Shown in pieces: positions 1 through 6,454 of a DNA stretch of 26,389 bases; position 1 is the first letter of the stretch, and each line of letters opens with the position of its first letter. The notes under the pieces were generated by a model, which saw nothing but the letters and a program-made list of their open reading frames with translations, was not told the origin of the DNA and ran no database searches. The stretch is from NCBI GenBank assembly GCA_014728975.1, contig WJKQ01000062.1:1-26389 (forward strand). Reading direction: 5' to 3'. The stretch comes from Candidatus Peregrinibacteria bacterium. GTDB lineage: Bacteria; Patescibacteriota; Gracilibacteria; UBA1369; LOWO2-01-FULL-3. Both the position numbers and the translations under genes were made by a program.

Positions 1-633
1 AAGCTACTAGAGGATATTGATAGTGAGCACTTTTATAAAATTCAATATATAGCTTCCAAGTTAAAAAACATGAAGTTTGATGAATTACTTGAAGCTGTTT
101 ACAAAGAATTTCCATACTATGCAATAAATAACAAACAAAAAGGGAGTAAATACCGCCAATATGATCCCCGAAAAAACAAGGCTAATCAGGAGCCTGCCAT
201 TTTTACGATCGGATATGAAGGAATAAGTATCGATGAATTTTTGAATCGTTTAATCGCAAATAATATCCATGTTTTAGTTGATGTCCGTAATAATCCGTGG
301 AGCATGAAATACGGATTTATCGGAAAGACTTTAAATAGATTATGTGAAAATAGGGAGATTGAATATTTATCAATAAAAAATTTAGGCATTACTAGCGAAA
401 AAAGACAAAAATTAGAAAAACTTTCAGACTACAAAAAACTTTTTCAAAAATTTGAAAAAAATCACATGCCGAATGTCAAAGAAGAGCTGTCTCAATTGCG
501 ATCTTTGCTGGAAAATGGTAAAAGAATAGCCCTGTTATGTTTTGAAAAAGATATCAATTGTTGCCACAGAGAAGTGGTTGCAAGACACTTAGCTCATCAA
601 TGTAATGAAAAATTCAAATTGGTACACCTCTGA
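1..633 (+). CDS. DUF488 family protein (5' end outside window)
   Basis: The frame is open from base 1, so the ATG at 70 is internal and the real start lies upstream. The C-terminal 145 or so residues are a DUF488 domain: it opens with FTIGYEG and ISIDEFL, carries VDVRNNPWS, and ends with the family signature LLCFEKDINCCHREVVARHL (Cys-x-Glu followed by Cys-His-Arg). The N-terminal part (FYKIQYIASKLKNM...YYAIN) resembles the helical pre-domain found in longer DUF488 proteins. The biochemical role of DUF488 is not established; the conserved Cys and Arg suggest an enzymatic or nucleotide-binding site. It overlaps the next gene by 29 bp, so the two are almost certainly co-transcribed and co-translated. 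Confident about the family and about the truncation, not about the function. Confidence 0.85.
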   Translation, partial: KLLEDIDSEHFYKIQYIASKLKNMKFDELLEAVYKEFPYYAINNKQKGSKYRQYDPRKNKANQEPAIFTIGYEGISIDEFLNRLIANNIHVLVDVRNNPWSMKYGFIGKTLNRLCENREIEYLSIKNLGITSEKRQKLEKLSDYKKLFQKFEKNHMPNVKEELSQLRSLLENGKRIALLCFEKDINCCHREVVARHLAHQCNEKFKLVHL

Positions 634-1456
634 AAACACATCTAAAAAAGTAAAAGTTCTAATTGCAGTCAAATCTCCTCCATATCCCAGCAAGAGTCAT
701 AGGGAGCTTGTATGCACAGCCGGAATAACTGATACGGGAGAGTGGATACGTCTTGTTCCCATACCATACCGCTATCTTGATGAAAAAAAGAAATATGAGA
801 AATTCGACTGGATAGAGTTAAATGTTAAAAAGCACGATAAAGATCGCCGTTTTGAAACCTATAAGCCAACGAATTTAGACGATATTGAAGTAAAGGGACA
901 CATTGGAACAGAAGATAAATGGAGAGAAAGAAAGGAAGTATTCAAGGATAAAGTTGAACCTTCACTATGCCAGTGTGTAGAAAATTTTAGACAAAAGTGC
1001 GATGAAGGAAAACAATATGAAGCTGATTCTTTGTTTATGATAAAGCCTTATGAAATCAACAACTTTATCGTTGAAAAAGATAGTCCCGATTGGAAACCTG
1101 AATGGCAATTACTGTTTGAACAAGAACCTCTTTTTAAAGAGATGAAGATGAAGCCGTTAGATAAAATTCCGTACAAATTTTTCTACGAATTCAAATGTTG
1201 TGCTGATTGCCCAGGACATAAATTGAAAATTGAGGACTGGGAAATTTATGAATTAGCTAGAAAGTACAAAAATGACCCATCTGAACTACAAGAAAAAGTA
1301 AAAGCAAAATATTGGAAAAACTTCGTTAAAAAGAAGGAACTATATTTCTTTATTGGTAGCCAGCTACAGTGGCATAGAAGGAAAGCAAAAAATCCATATT
1401 TGATAATAGGTGTTTTTTATCCACCTAAAGATGATCAGTTAGGAATGTTCTCTTAA
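605..1456 (+). CDS. Conserved protein of unknown function, DUF488 partner
   Basis: A 283-residue soluble protein with no signal peptide or membrane segment. The N-terminus has a beta-rich segment (KVKVLIAVKSPP, then RELVCTAGITDTGEWIRLVP) that I recall as the start of a conserved family often encoded beside DUF488 genes. Near residue 200 there is a CCADCPGHKLKIEDWE motif, a possible metal site. The C-terminus has FFIGSQLQWHRRK followed by YLIIGVFYPP. The ATG at 605 lies inside the upstream gene (29-bp overlap), and no in-frame alternative start precedes the conserved KVLIAVK. Function is unknown; the coupled translation suggests that it works with the DUF488 protein. A nuclease or nucleic-acid-modification role would be a guess. 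It is the last intact gene before a GC-rich island and mobile-element debris. Confidence 0.75.
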   Translation: MKNSNWYTSENTSKKVKVLIAVKSPPYPSKSHRELVCTAGITDTGEWIRLVPIPYRYLDEKKKYEKFDWIELNVKKHDKDRRFETYKPTNLDDIEVKGHIGTEDKWRERKEVFKDKVEPSLCQCVENFRQKCDEGKQYEADSLFMIKPYEINNFIVEKDSPDWKPEWQLLFEQEPLFKEMKMKPLDKIPYKFFYEFKCCADCPGHKLKIEDWEIYELARKYKNDPSELQEKVKAKYWKNFVKKKELYFFIGSQLQWHRRKAKNPYLIIGVFYPPKDDQLGMFS

Positions 1457-1460
1457 ATAC

Positions 1461-1670
1461 CCACCCAAGCCCATCCTTGTTCCGCCCCGAAACCGTCGTC
1501 TTTTCGCGCGGGAAGCGCAGCGCTTTTCTGCGGGCAGGCAAAAAGGAGGGGGTCTGGGGGAGGAATTTTTGCCTGTCCGCTCTTCTTCCCTTTGAGTTTG
1601 CACGACGTTCTTCCACGCGCCGCCCGAGAGGCGGCGGCCGGCGCAGACGTGAGCTCCTAGGAAGCTCTAC
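1461..1670. other. GC-rich non-coding island with long hairpin
   Basis: By hand count 132 of these 210 bases are G or C (about 63%), against roughly one third in the surrounding genes. The frames open here (1477-1677 plus, 1425-1616 minus) encode low-complexity Arg-rich peptides with no family resemblance, so I read it as non-coding. It contains a 15-bp stem (1530-1544 with 1566-1580, one G.U pair) closing a purine-rich 21-nt loop, a 7-bp GC stem at 1618-1624/1630-1636, and a 5-bp stem at 1651-1655/1663-1667. It sits directly beyond the 3' end of the recombinase remnant, so it may have arrived with a mobile element. It could be a structured RNA, a recombination site or foreign DNA. Confidence 0.6.
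1530..1580. repeat. 15-bp inverted repeat (hairpin) in GC island
   Basis: Arm 1530-1544 (GCGGGCAGGCAAAAA) pairs with 1566-1580 (TTTTTGCCTGTCCGC); the only non-Watson-Crick position is a G.U pair. The loop (1545-1565) is almost all purine with two runs of five G. No T-run follows, so it does not look like an intrinsic terminator on the plus strand. Confidence 0.7.
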
Positions 1671-1779
1671 CTTTTAGGTGTACTTGTTCTTGAAATAAGT
1701 TCTAACTTCCACATACAGGCAGCTCCAGATTGAAAGAATTCCAGATACTTTTGGCTTACTAAAGCTAAAATCTCTTTGT

Positions 1780-2025
1780 TTAATTAGTGAGAGCCTGCCC
1801 TTTTTTTTCAAGTATTTTTCCCATACCTTTTTTAATTGAGATAAATGGTTTATGTAGTTCCACACTTAATTTACCGTCTTTTAATAAAAAGTTCTGACCT
1901 AAGCTTTGAAATATAGTCTTCTTGTCATCAAGCGTTCCATTCTCAAACCGGTGTTTTGCATAGGTAGCAAACTTAAAAGTATAAAATAAACTAAATTTGC
2001 CACTGCGTACTACTTTTGCTTTTTG
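1780..2025 (-). pseudogene. Remnant of a serine site-specific recombinase (C-terminal end)
   Basis: On the minus strand this stretch encodes FATYAKHRFENGTLDDKK, then IFQSLGQNFLLKDGKLSVEL, which is the characteristic C-terminal tail of large serine recombinases of candidate-phyla bacteria (pattern FATYAK.RFENG...KK.IF.ALGQNF.LKDGKLS.E). Nothing resembling the catalytic resolvase domain or the zinc-ribbon recombinase domain is present: the frame upstream of about 2025 loses similarity and runs into the broken gene that starts at 2066 on the other strand. Downstream, the similarity seems to continue briefly in another frame (SLIKQRDFSFSKPKVSG around 1680-1780), suggesting a frameshift. I read it as the dead tail of a mobile element; the exact left border is uncertain. 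Confidence 0.72.
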
Positions 2026-2065
2026 AAGAAGAAAAGTATACTTTAGTATGCTTAAATCATCACAA

Positions 2066-2722
2066 ATGAATAAGCTTTGCACAAAATGTTAGCAAAATTT
2101 TGAAATCTCTGAAAAGGACTCAAATTTTTATCAAAAAATTCAGGTTCCTCCTCCAATCCTTTGTCCAAATTGCAGGCAGCAGCGCAGATTTGCTTTTAGA
2201 AATGAGAGAAATTTGTACCATACAAAATGTTCTTTTTGTGATGCCAAAATTCTTAGCATGTATATAAATAAAGAATATTCTGAAGCTGACTATGAAAAAT
2301 TATCTAAACAAATCATTCAACATATGCAGAAAACAGTTGAATGGGGAGAGCATTTCCCCATGGAGATTTCTTCTTTCGATTATGAAATAACTATAGCAAA
2401 TGAATATTTTCCAATAAAAAAGCCAAAATTTTTGGAAAAAAAATGGGAAAACAGTGAAATAAGTGGCGCGAAAATTTGTATTACCTGTCAAAAACCTTAT
2501 AAAATTATCCCACAAGAAAAACGATTTTATGACAGCTTAGAACTGCCAAATACAAAGGAATGCCAAAACTGCAGGCACCTAAAACGTCTTAACTTAAGAA
2601 ATCCAAGACAACTTTTTGATAGGAATTGCTCCAAATGCAAAATCTCCTTCAAAACAAGCTATCCTCAGGATTTACCTTACAAAGTATACTGTGAAAAACG
2701 CTCTCTTGAAGAAGTCTACTAG
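2066..2722 (+). pseudogene. Broken copy of the cysteine-rich zinc-ribbon family (amber stop, internal deletion)
   Basis: Reading from the ATG at 2066 gives MNKLCTKC, then TAG at 2090-2092, then QNFEISEKDSNFYQKI, VPPPILCPNCRQQRR, FAFRNERNLYHTKC in the same frame. This is the normal N-terminus of the family whose intact member lies at 19603-21213 (RRRMAWRNERTLYKRKC there). After ILSMY it jumps straight to INKEYSEADYEKL and IIQHMQKTVEWGEHFP, which match residues from about 357 onward of the intact protein, so about 300 codons of the middle are missing. The C-terminal ribbon is kept (LKRLNLRNPRQLF...CSKC), but its last pair reads CEKR instead of CEKC. Translation could still restart at TTG 2213 and give a 169-residue fragment. 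UAG is a normal stop elsewhere here (RNase HI ends in it), so recoding is unlikely. Confidence 0.8.
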
Positions 2723-2727
2723 AAGGT

Positions 2728-3435
2728 TTAAACAACTGCTTGCACTTTATCTCTGACTTCATTTCTGACCATTGGCGGTAGGCTTTCAGGTAATGAAGGA
2801 ACTCTATAACTCCCAGCTCTTTTTGGAGGTGAATATGTAACACTTTTTCCAGCTTCCAATCTAGAAATTGGTCTTTTACCACGCCACCATTTATTTATTT
2901 TTGTAGCACCTGTACGACGTTCCATTCGATTAACAAAACCATCTCTAAGTGCCCATCTAAAATCTGCTAAAGTAATTTCATCTTCTCTTACTAATTCTAA
3001 AGCTTGTTCAACAAAAGGTATAGCATCATGCATGAAACCAGATCGTAATCCTCCCAAGTATAATTCTTTTCTATCAATTTCAGGTAAATCAAGGTTACCA
3101 AATTCATCAAAAACAATCCTATCACCAGATTTGATTGCTGCTATCCTTTCTTCAAGAAATCTTATTCTATTTTTACCACTCATATGGGCAACTGCGGTTG
3201 CAACAGGATCGATAGTACAATAGCTCATTCTTTCAGTCATATATCTTGATAATAGAAGAGCTCTTAGTTCTCCATGATCAATTTCGCCTTCACTTGCTGC
3301 ATTAATAGCATCTGGAAGCCAATCAGAGCTATCAAGATGCCTATGTTCTGTTCTGCCAGCTTCTTCTAAGAATATGTACCAATACTTATCACAAGGTTTT
3401 CTTGTTTGAGTTTCAGAAGATTCAACAGTTTTCAT
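2728..3435 (-). CDS. Hypothetical protein with its own promoter
   Basis: A 235-residue soluble protein that I do not recognise. It is intact, starts at ATG 3433-3435, and ends 5 bp from the end of the convergent pseudogene. The composition is mixed and charged, with short helical stretches (FLEERIAAIKSGDR, FVEQALELVREDEITLADFRWALRDGF) and a basic, Pro-rich tail (KWWRGKRPISRLEAGK, YSPPKRAGSYRVPSLP). There is no signal peptide, membrane segment or Cys cluster. The basic tail could bind nucleic acid, but that is a guess. A near-consensus promoter lies just upstream (3464-3491), so it is probably expressed as a single gene. Its position between a recombinase remnant and an inverted-repeat element suggests accessory cargo. 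Confidence 0.65.
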   Translation of the reverse strand: MKTVESSETQTRKPCDKYWYIFLEEAGRTEHRHLDSSDWLPDAINAASEGEIDHGELRALLLSRYMTERMSYCTIDPVATAVAHMSGKNRIRFLEERIAAIKSGDRIVFDEFGNLDLPEIDRKELYLGGLRSGFMHDAIPFVEQALELVREDEITLADFRWALRDGFVNRMERRTGATKINKWWRGKRPISRLEAGKSVTYSPPKRAGSYRVPSLPESLPPMVRNEVRDKVQAVV

Positions 3436-3463
3436 AATAATGGATTTAATAAATAGGCACCAT

Positions 3464-3491
3464 ATACTACGCCAGATCCGATTTTTGTCAA
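3464..3491 (-). promoter_or_regulatory. Candidate sigma70 promoter of the 2728-3435 gene
   Basis: On the minus strand TTGACA (3491-3486) is followed after 16 bp by TAGTAT (3469-3464). The start codon is about 29 nt downstream of the -10 box. The -35 box lies only about 10 bp from the end of the inverted-repeat element. Confidence 0.55.
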
Positions 3492-3501
3492 TATAGTTCG
3501 A

Positions 3502-3540
3502 CTAAAAAGGCCCCAGTTTTTAGGGGGGTTTTTTGAGGAA
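3502..3540 (+). repeat. Left terminal inverted repeat of the 405-bp element
   Basis: 39 bp, pairing with 3834-3852 plus 3887-3906 on the other side. Inside it, CCCC (3511-3514) and a GGGG run (3523-3526) are followed by six T, so the repeat may also act as a weak terminator on either strand. Confidence 0.6.
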
Positions 3541-3554
3541 ATAGCTTGATGTAA

Positions 3555-3608
3555 GTCAAAAGGGAAGTTAAGTTTTTGACGAATAACCAAAACTTACCCC
3601 CTTTTGAC
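3555..3608. repeat. Long hairpin inside the 405-bp element
   Basis: GTCAAAAGGG (3555-3564) is perfectly complementary to CCCTTTTGAC (3599-3608). Within the loop AAGTTTT (3570-3576) pairs with AAAACTT (3589-3595), giving a two-stage 17-bp stem over 54 nt. Confidence 0.65.
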
Positions 3609-3833
3609 ATGAATAAATATATACAAGATTTCATAAGAAACAATAGCAGATTTCTTTTAGGCGGTTTGACCCTGCCTCAACGAAAAGCTACTGAATCATC
3701 AAAAATTCACAAACTCACTAATTTCCGGGGTCCAAATGTTGTACCGAAAATTCCTCCACAAAAAATCTCTTACATTCAATCTCACTTCTTTTATATCTTT
3801 TCTCCAATTCTCCTTAAAACCTCTAATTATTCG

Positions 3834-3906
3834 TTCCTCAAAACCTCCCCCTGAGCAGCTTTCGCTGCTCCCAAGGCGTGGCCTGGAAAAACCGGGGTCT
3901 TTTTAG
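3834..3906 (-). repeat. Right terminal inverted repeat, carrying a GAAA-loop hairpin
   Basis: It contains the two blocks matching the left end (3834-3852 and 3887-3906). Between them, 3853-3870 is a perfect 7-bp hairpin: on the minus strand GAGCAGC, loop GAAA, GCTGCTC, a GNRA-type tetraloop. This asymmetry suggests that a transcript, if any, is made from the minus strand. Confidence 0.6.
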
Positions 3907-4074
3907 AAACATAAAGTCATCTGGGAACCTACCTCGATTCCTACGGATTGCTTGATTAAGAATTCTAGTTTCAACTCCATTAATTTTTGCTAAATCTTCA
4001 TCTAACATGACTCTCTGTCCATGGATTATATCAATCGCATATTCAACACCTTTATTTGGAATTATTCTTTTCAT
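3838..4074 (-). pseudogene. ORF6N-domain protein, truncated by the inverted-repeat element
   Basis: I start it at ATG 4072-4074 rather than the TTG seven codons upstream. The protein has the ORF6N core: YAIDIIHGQRVMLDEDLAKI, NGVETRILNQAIRRNRGRFP, DDFMF. This domain is found at the N-terminus of phage-type antirepressor or DNA-binding proteins (KilA-N relatives), where it is normally followed by a conserved GGRR-Y-P-Y-AFTE stretch and a longer C-terminus. Here similarity stops right after DDFMFL. The remaining residues (KRPRFFQATPWEQRKLLRGRF) are read from the terminal repeat and hairpin of the 405-bp element, and the stop codon is also in it. The gene is therefore broken, though the fold of the N-terminal domain could still be made. 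Confidence 0.75.
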
Positions 4075-4188
4075 GGAATAATCTATAGCAGACAAATTTA
4101 AAATTTTCTTAAAATTTTTTATATTGACAAAGTTCCCGCTACAGAGCAGGCTTTTTCAAAAAGAATAATATTAAATATAAAAAAAACA
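4075..4188. other. AT-rich gap between ORF6N remnant and feoA
   Basis: A TTGACA lies at 4124-4129, but no convincing -10 box follows at the right distance. An AATAATATTAAAT stretch at 4164-4176 may contain the -10 of feoA. There is no Shine-Dalgarno motif before the feoA ATG, only an A-rich run. I see no iron-regulator box. Confidence 0.3.
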
Positions 4189-4437
4189 ATGGAAAATCAG
4201 GATGAATTAATTCCCCTCAGTGAATTAATTTCGGGACAGAAAGGAGAAGTAGAAAATATCCTCGGAGGTACCGGAGTAATTGGCAGACTAAACGCGCTTG
4301 GCGTGAGGCCCGGCAAAAAAATTAAAAAAATTAGTGGAGCATTTTCAAGAGGACCGCTTGTCTTTGAAATAGATAAAACTCAAATCGCGATCGGACACGG
4401 AATCGCTCAAAAAATACTAATAAAAACACAAAAATGA
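4189..4437 (+). CDS. feoA: FeoA, ferrous iron transport accessory protein
   Basis: An 82-residue cytoplasmic SH3-like protein. The family pattern is clear: PLSEL near the N-terminus, GQKGEVENILGG, RLNALGVRPGKKI, then GPLVFEIDKTQIAIGHGIAQKI. FeoA binds FeoB and is thought to modulate its GTPase or transport activity. The length is normal for the family. Its TGA stop overlaps the ATG of feoB (ATGA at 4434-4437), so the two are translationally coupled. The start at 4189 is preceded by an A-rich leader without a Shine-Dalgarno motif. Confidence 0.93.
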   Translation: MENQDELIPLSELISGQKGEVENILGGTGVIGRLNALGVRPGKKIKKISGAFSRGPLVFEIDKTQIAIGHGIAQKILIKTQK

Positions 4438-6155
4438 AAAAAGTTCTGTTAATGGGAAATCCAAATGTGGGAAAAAGTGTCGTTTTCTCAAGATTGACGG
4501 GCGTCCACGTAATAGCTTCAAATTATCCGGGCACAACTGTGGAATTTACGGAAGGAAGTCTTAACGTTAATAAAGAAAAAACAAAATTAATAGATGTTCC
4601 CGGCACATACACTCTTGAGCCGACCTGTACAGCCGAAAAAATTGCCACCGAAATGATAGAGGAAGGCGATTTGATAATAAATGTTCTGGACGCGTCACGC
4701 CTCGAAAGAAATCTTCTTCTTACTCTTCAGCTTTTGGAAAAGAAAAAACCTATGCTGGTCGTCTTAAATATGTGGGACGAGACAAAACATAAGGGAATAA
4801 AAATTGACATTAAAAAACTTGAAGAAGAACTGGGAGTTCCTGTTATTCCAACCACAGCCGTAACCGGAGAGGGCATCAAAAAACTCGTTTCAAACCTGGA
4901 GAAAGCAAAAATTCCAAAACGAAAAAAGACATCAACAAATGAAAAATGGCAAAAAATCGGTGAAATAATTAAAAAAGTACAGAAAATTACCAAACGCGAT
5001 CACACTCTAAAAGAAAAAATCAGAGATTTATCAATTAAACCGCTTTTTGGAATACCTCTGGCGGTCATTGTATTATTTTTGGTATTTTTGGTGATTAGAT
5101 TTGTGGGGGAGGGATTGATCGGTTTTGTATTTGAACCTCTTTTTGAAAATATTTGGACACCTTTAATGTTGAAACTAAGCACTTTTCTTGGAGGAAAAGG
5201 TTTTATTCACGATGTTTTGATTGGGGAACTATATGATGGACGAATAGCATACGTGGAGTCCCTGGGACTTCTTACCACCGGACTTTTTGTGCCGATAGCC
5301 ATGGTTTTACCTTATGTTTTTGCTTTTTATCTGTCATTGAGTTTTCTGGAAGATGTCGGATATTTACCAAGGCTTGCTGTTTTATGTGATAATTTTATGC
5401 ATAAAGTCGGTTTGCACGGATGTTCAATAATTCCTATGTTTCTTGGACTGGGATGTAATGTTCCCGGAGCATTGGCAACACGTATACTGGAAACAAAAAG
5501 AGAAAGATTTATAGCAATGACTCTGATGTCAATCGCTGTTCCATGTATGGCTCAGACCGCGATGATTATAGGGCTGATAGGAAACGCAGGCATAACCGGT
5601 CTGGCATTTGTATTTGGAACACTCTTTATAGTCTGGATAATTCTGGGACTCATTTTTAATAAGTTCCTAAAAGGGGAGAGCCCTGAAATTTTCACGGAAA
5701 TTCCTCCTTATAGAATGCCGTATATGCGCGCGTTGTTTAAAAAAGTATGGATCAGGATAAAATGGTTTATAAAAGAAGCGGTTCCTTATGTACTTTTGGG
5801 AGTGCTTTTTGTAAATATTTTATACTCGTTGGGAATTATTCAATTCTTGGGAAAAATTTCAGCACCGGTGATTACAGGAATTTTAGGACTACCCGAAGCC
5901 GCGGTGGGAAGTCTGATTGTGGGATTTTTGCGTAAGGATGTTGCTATCGGAATGCTTTTACCTCTCGGATTGACATTGCCTCAATTGATAGTCGCGAGTG
6001 TTGTATTGGCGATGTATTTCCCCTGTGTCGCGACTTTTAGCGTAATGTTAAAAGAACTTGGAATAAAAGATATGATTAAATCAGCCGGAATTATGATTTT
6101 CTCAGCGTTTTTTGTGGGAGGGACTTTGAATGTTTTATTAAACGCTATACTTTAA
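4434..6155 (+). CDS. feoB: FeoB, ferrous iron transporter
   Basis: A 573-residue GTPase-coupled Fe(II) importer of the cytoplasmic membrane. The G domain shows G1 GNPNVGKS (residues 8-15), G2 SNYPGTT (29-35), G3 DVPGTY (54-59) and G4 NMWD near residue 115. A helical linker follows to about residue 200, then two Gate repeats, including FLGLGCNVPGALATRILETK with its conserved Cys, and GFLRKDVAIGML. It is shorter than typical FeoB (over 650 residues) mainly because the linker and the C-terminal tail are compact; all key motifs are present, so it is probably functional. It overlaps feoA by 4 bp. Its TAA stop lies in a TTAA palindrome shared with the convergent gene. Confidence 0.95.
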   Translation: MKKVLLMGNPNVGKSVVFSRLTGVHVIASNYPGTTVEFTEGSLNVNKEKTKLIDVPGTYTLEPTCTAEKIATEMIEEGDLIINVLDASRLERNLLLTLQLLEKKKPMLVVLNMWDETKHKGIKIDIKKLEEELGVPVIPTTAVTGEGIKKLVSNLEKAKIPKRKKTSTNEKWQKIGEIIKKVQKITKRDHTLKEKIRDLSIKPLFGIPLAVIVLFLVFLVIRFVGEGLIGFVFEPLFENIWTPLMLKLSTFLGGKGFIHDVLIGELYDGRIAYVESLGLLTTGLFVPIAMVLPYVFAFYLSLSFLEDVGYLPRLAVLCDNFMHKVGLHGCSIIPMFLGLGCNVPGALATRILETKRERFIAMTLMSIAVPCMAQTAMIIGLIGNAGITGLAFVFGTLFIVWIILGLIFNKFLKGESPEIFTEIPPYRMPYMRALFKKVWIRIKWFIKEAVPYVLLGVLFVNILYSLGIIQFLGKISAPVITGILGLPEAAVGSLIVGFLRKDVAIGMLLPLGLTLPQLIVASVVLAMYFPCVATFSVMLKELGIKDMIKSAGIMIFSAFFVGGTLNVLLNAIL

Positions 6156-6454
6156 ACATTTAAAACAGCCTCTTTTACGTTTCCGTTCATTTCCCTAATT
6201 TTAAGGCCTCTTTCTTTTAACGCTTCAAGCATTTTCGGACCGAATCTTCCTGCGATTACCATATCAACATTTTTATCTGCCAGCATCTTGGCAACGGAAA
6301 ACCCGGCTCCTCCACCTCCAAAACTAAATGGATTATCGATACTTTCCAAAACTTTTCCCGATTCATCAAAAATCAAATAATAAGGAGCTCTGCCGGCCCT
6401 GTCACTTATTGATGAATTTTCATCTTTATCGGTGGAAGCAACAGCAATTTTCAT
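6152..6454 (-). CDS. NifX/NifB-type dinitrogenase iron-molybdenum cofactor-binding domain protein
   Basis: A single-domain 100-residue protein of the PF02579 fold. It starts MKIAVAS and carries ISDRAGRAPYYLIFDESGK, a Gly-rich GGGGAGFSVAKMLADKNVD and VIAGRFGPKMLEAL, all typical. Stand-alone members occur widely in organisms without nitrogenase and are thought to bind or carry iron-sulfur or other metal clusters; no nif genes are visible here. It is the last gene of a minus-strand operon and overlaps the upstream permease gene by 4 bp (ATGA). Its stop codon shares the TTAA at 6152-6155 with feoB. The location beside feoAB supports a metal-related role, but the ligand is unknown. Confidence 0.88.
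   Translation of the reverse strand: MKIAVASTDKDENSSISDRAGRAPYYLIFDESGKVLESIDNPFSFGGGGAGFSVAKMLADKNVDMVIAGRFGPKMLEALKERGLKIREMNGNVKEAVLNV

Larger units (their letters stand above)
3502..3906. mobile_element. 405-bp MITE-like inverted-repeat element inside an ORF6N gene
   Basis: The left end 3502-3521 (CTAAAAAGGCCCCAGTTTTT) matches the reverse complement of 3887-3906 at 18 of 20 positions. The similarity continues inward: 3522-3540 matches the reverse complement of 3834-3852 at 16 of 19, with a 34-bp insertion (3853-3886) on the right side that holds a perfect hairpin. Both ends start at a C-TA, so a TA target duplication, as in IS630/Tc1-like elements, is possible. No transposase is encoded: the plus-strand frame 3609-3854 and a 67-codon minus-strand frame have no recognisable domain. 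The element begins just where the similarity of the ORF6N protein stops, and it supplies that protein's odd C-terminal tail. Confidence 0.6.

Noticed and set aside
70..633. ATG at 70 as start of the DUF488 gene
   Set aside because: The frame is open to base 1 and the residues before the ATG fit the N-terminal extension of the family, so it is internal.
1425..1677. Arg-rich open frames on both strands of the GC island
   Set aside because: They are open because GC-rich DNA has few stop codons; they show no family resemblance and one begins with TTG.
2090..2092. TAG read through as sense (recoding)
   Set aside because: TAG is a genuine stop of rnhA and trxA in this window, and the gene also has a large internal deletion and a lost Cys.
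3576..3854. Plus-strand 92-codon frame as a gene
   Set aside because: It lies wholly inside the inverted-repeat element, starts with TTG within a hairpin, and its translation has no domain-like features.
4124..4129. TTGACA as the -35 of feoA
   Set aside because: No -10-like hexamer is found 15-19 bp downstream; the spacing to the AT-rich stretch is far too long.
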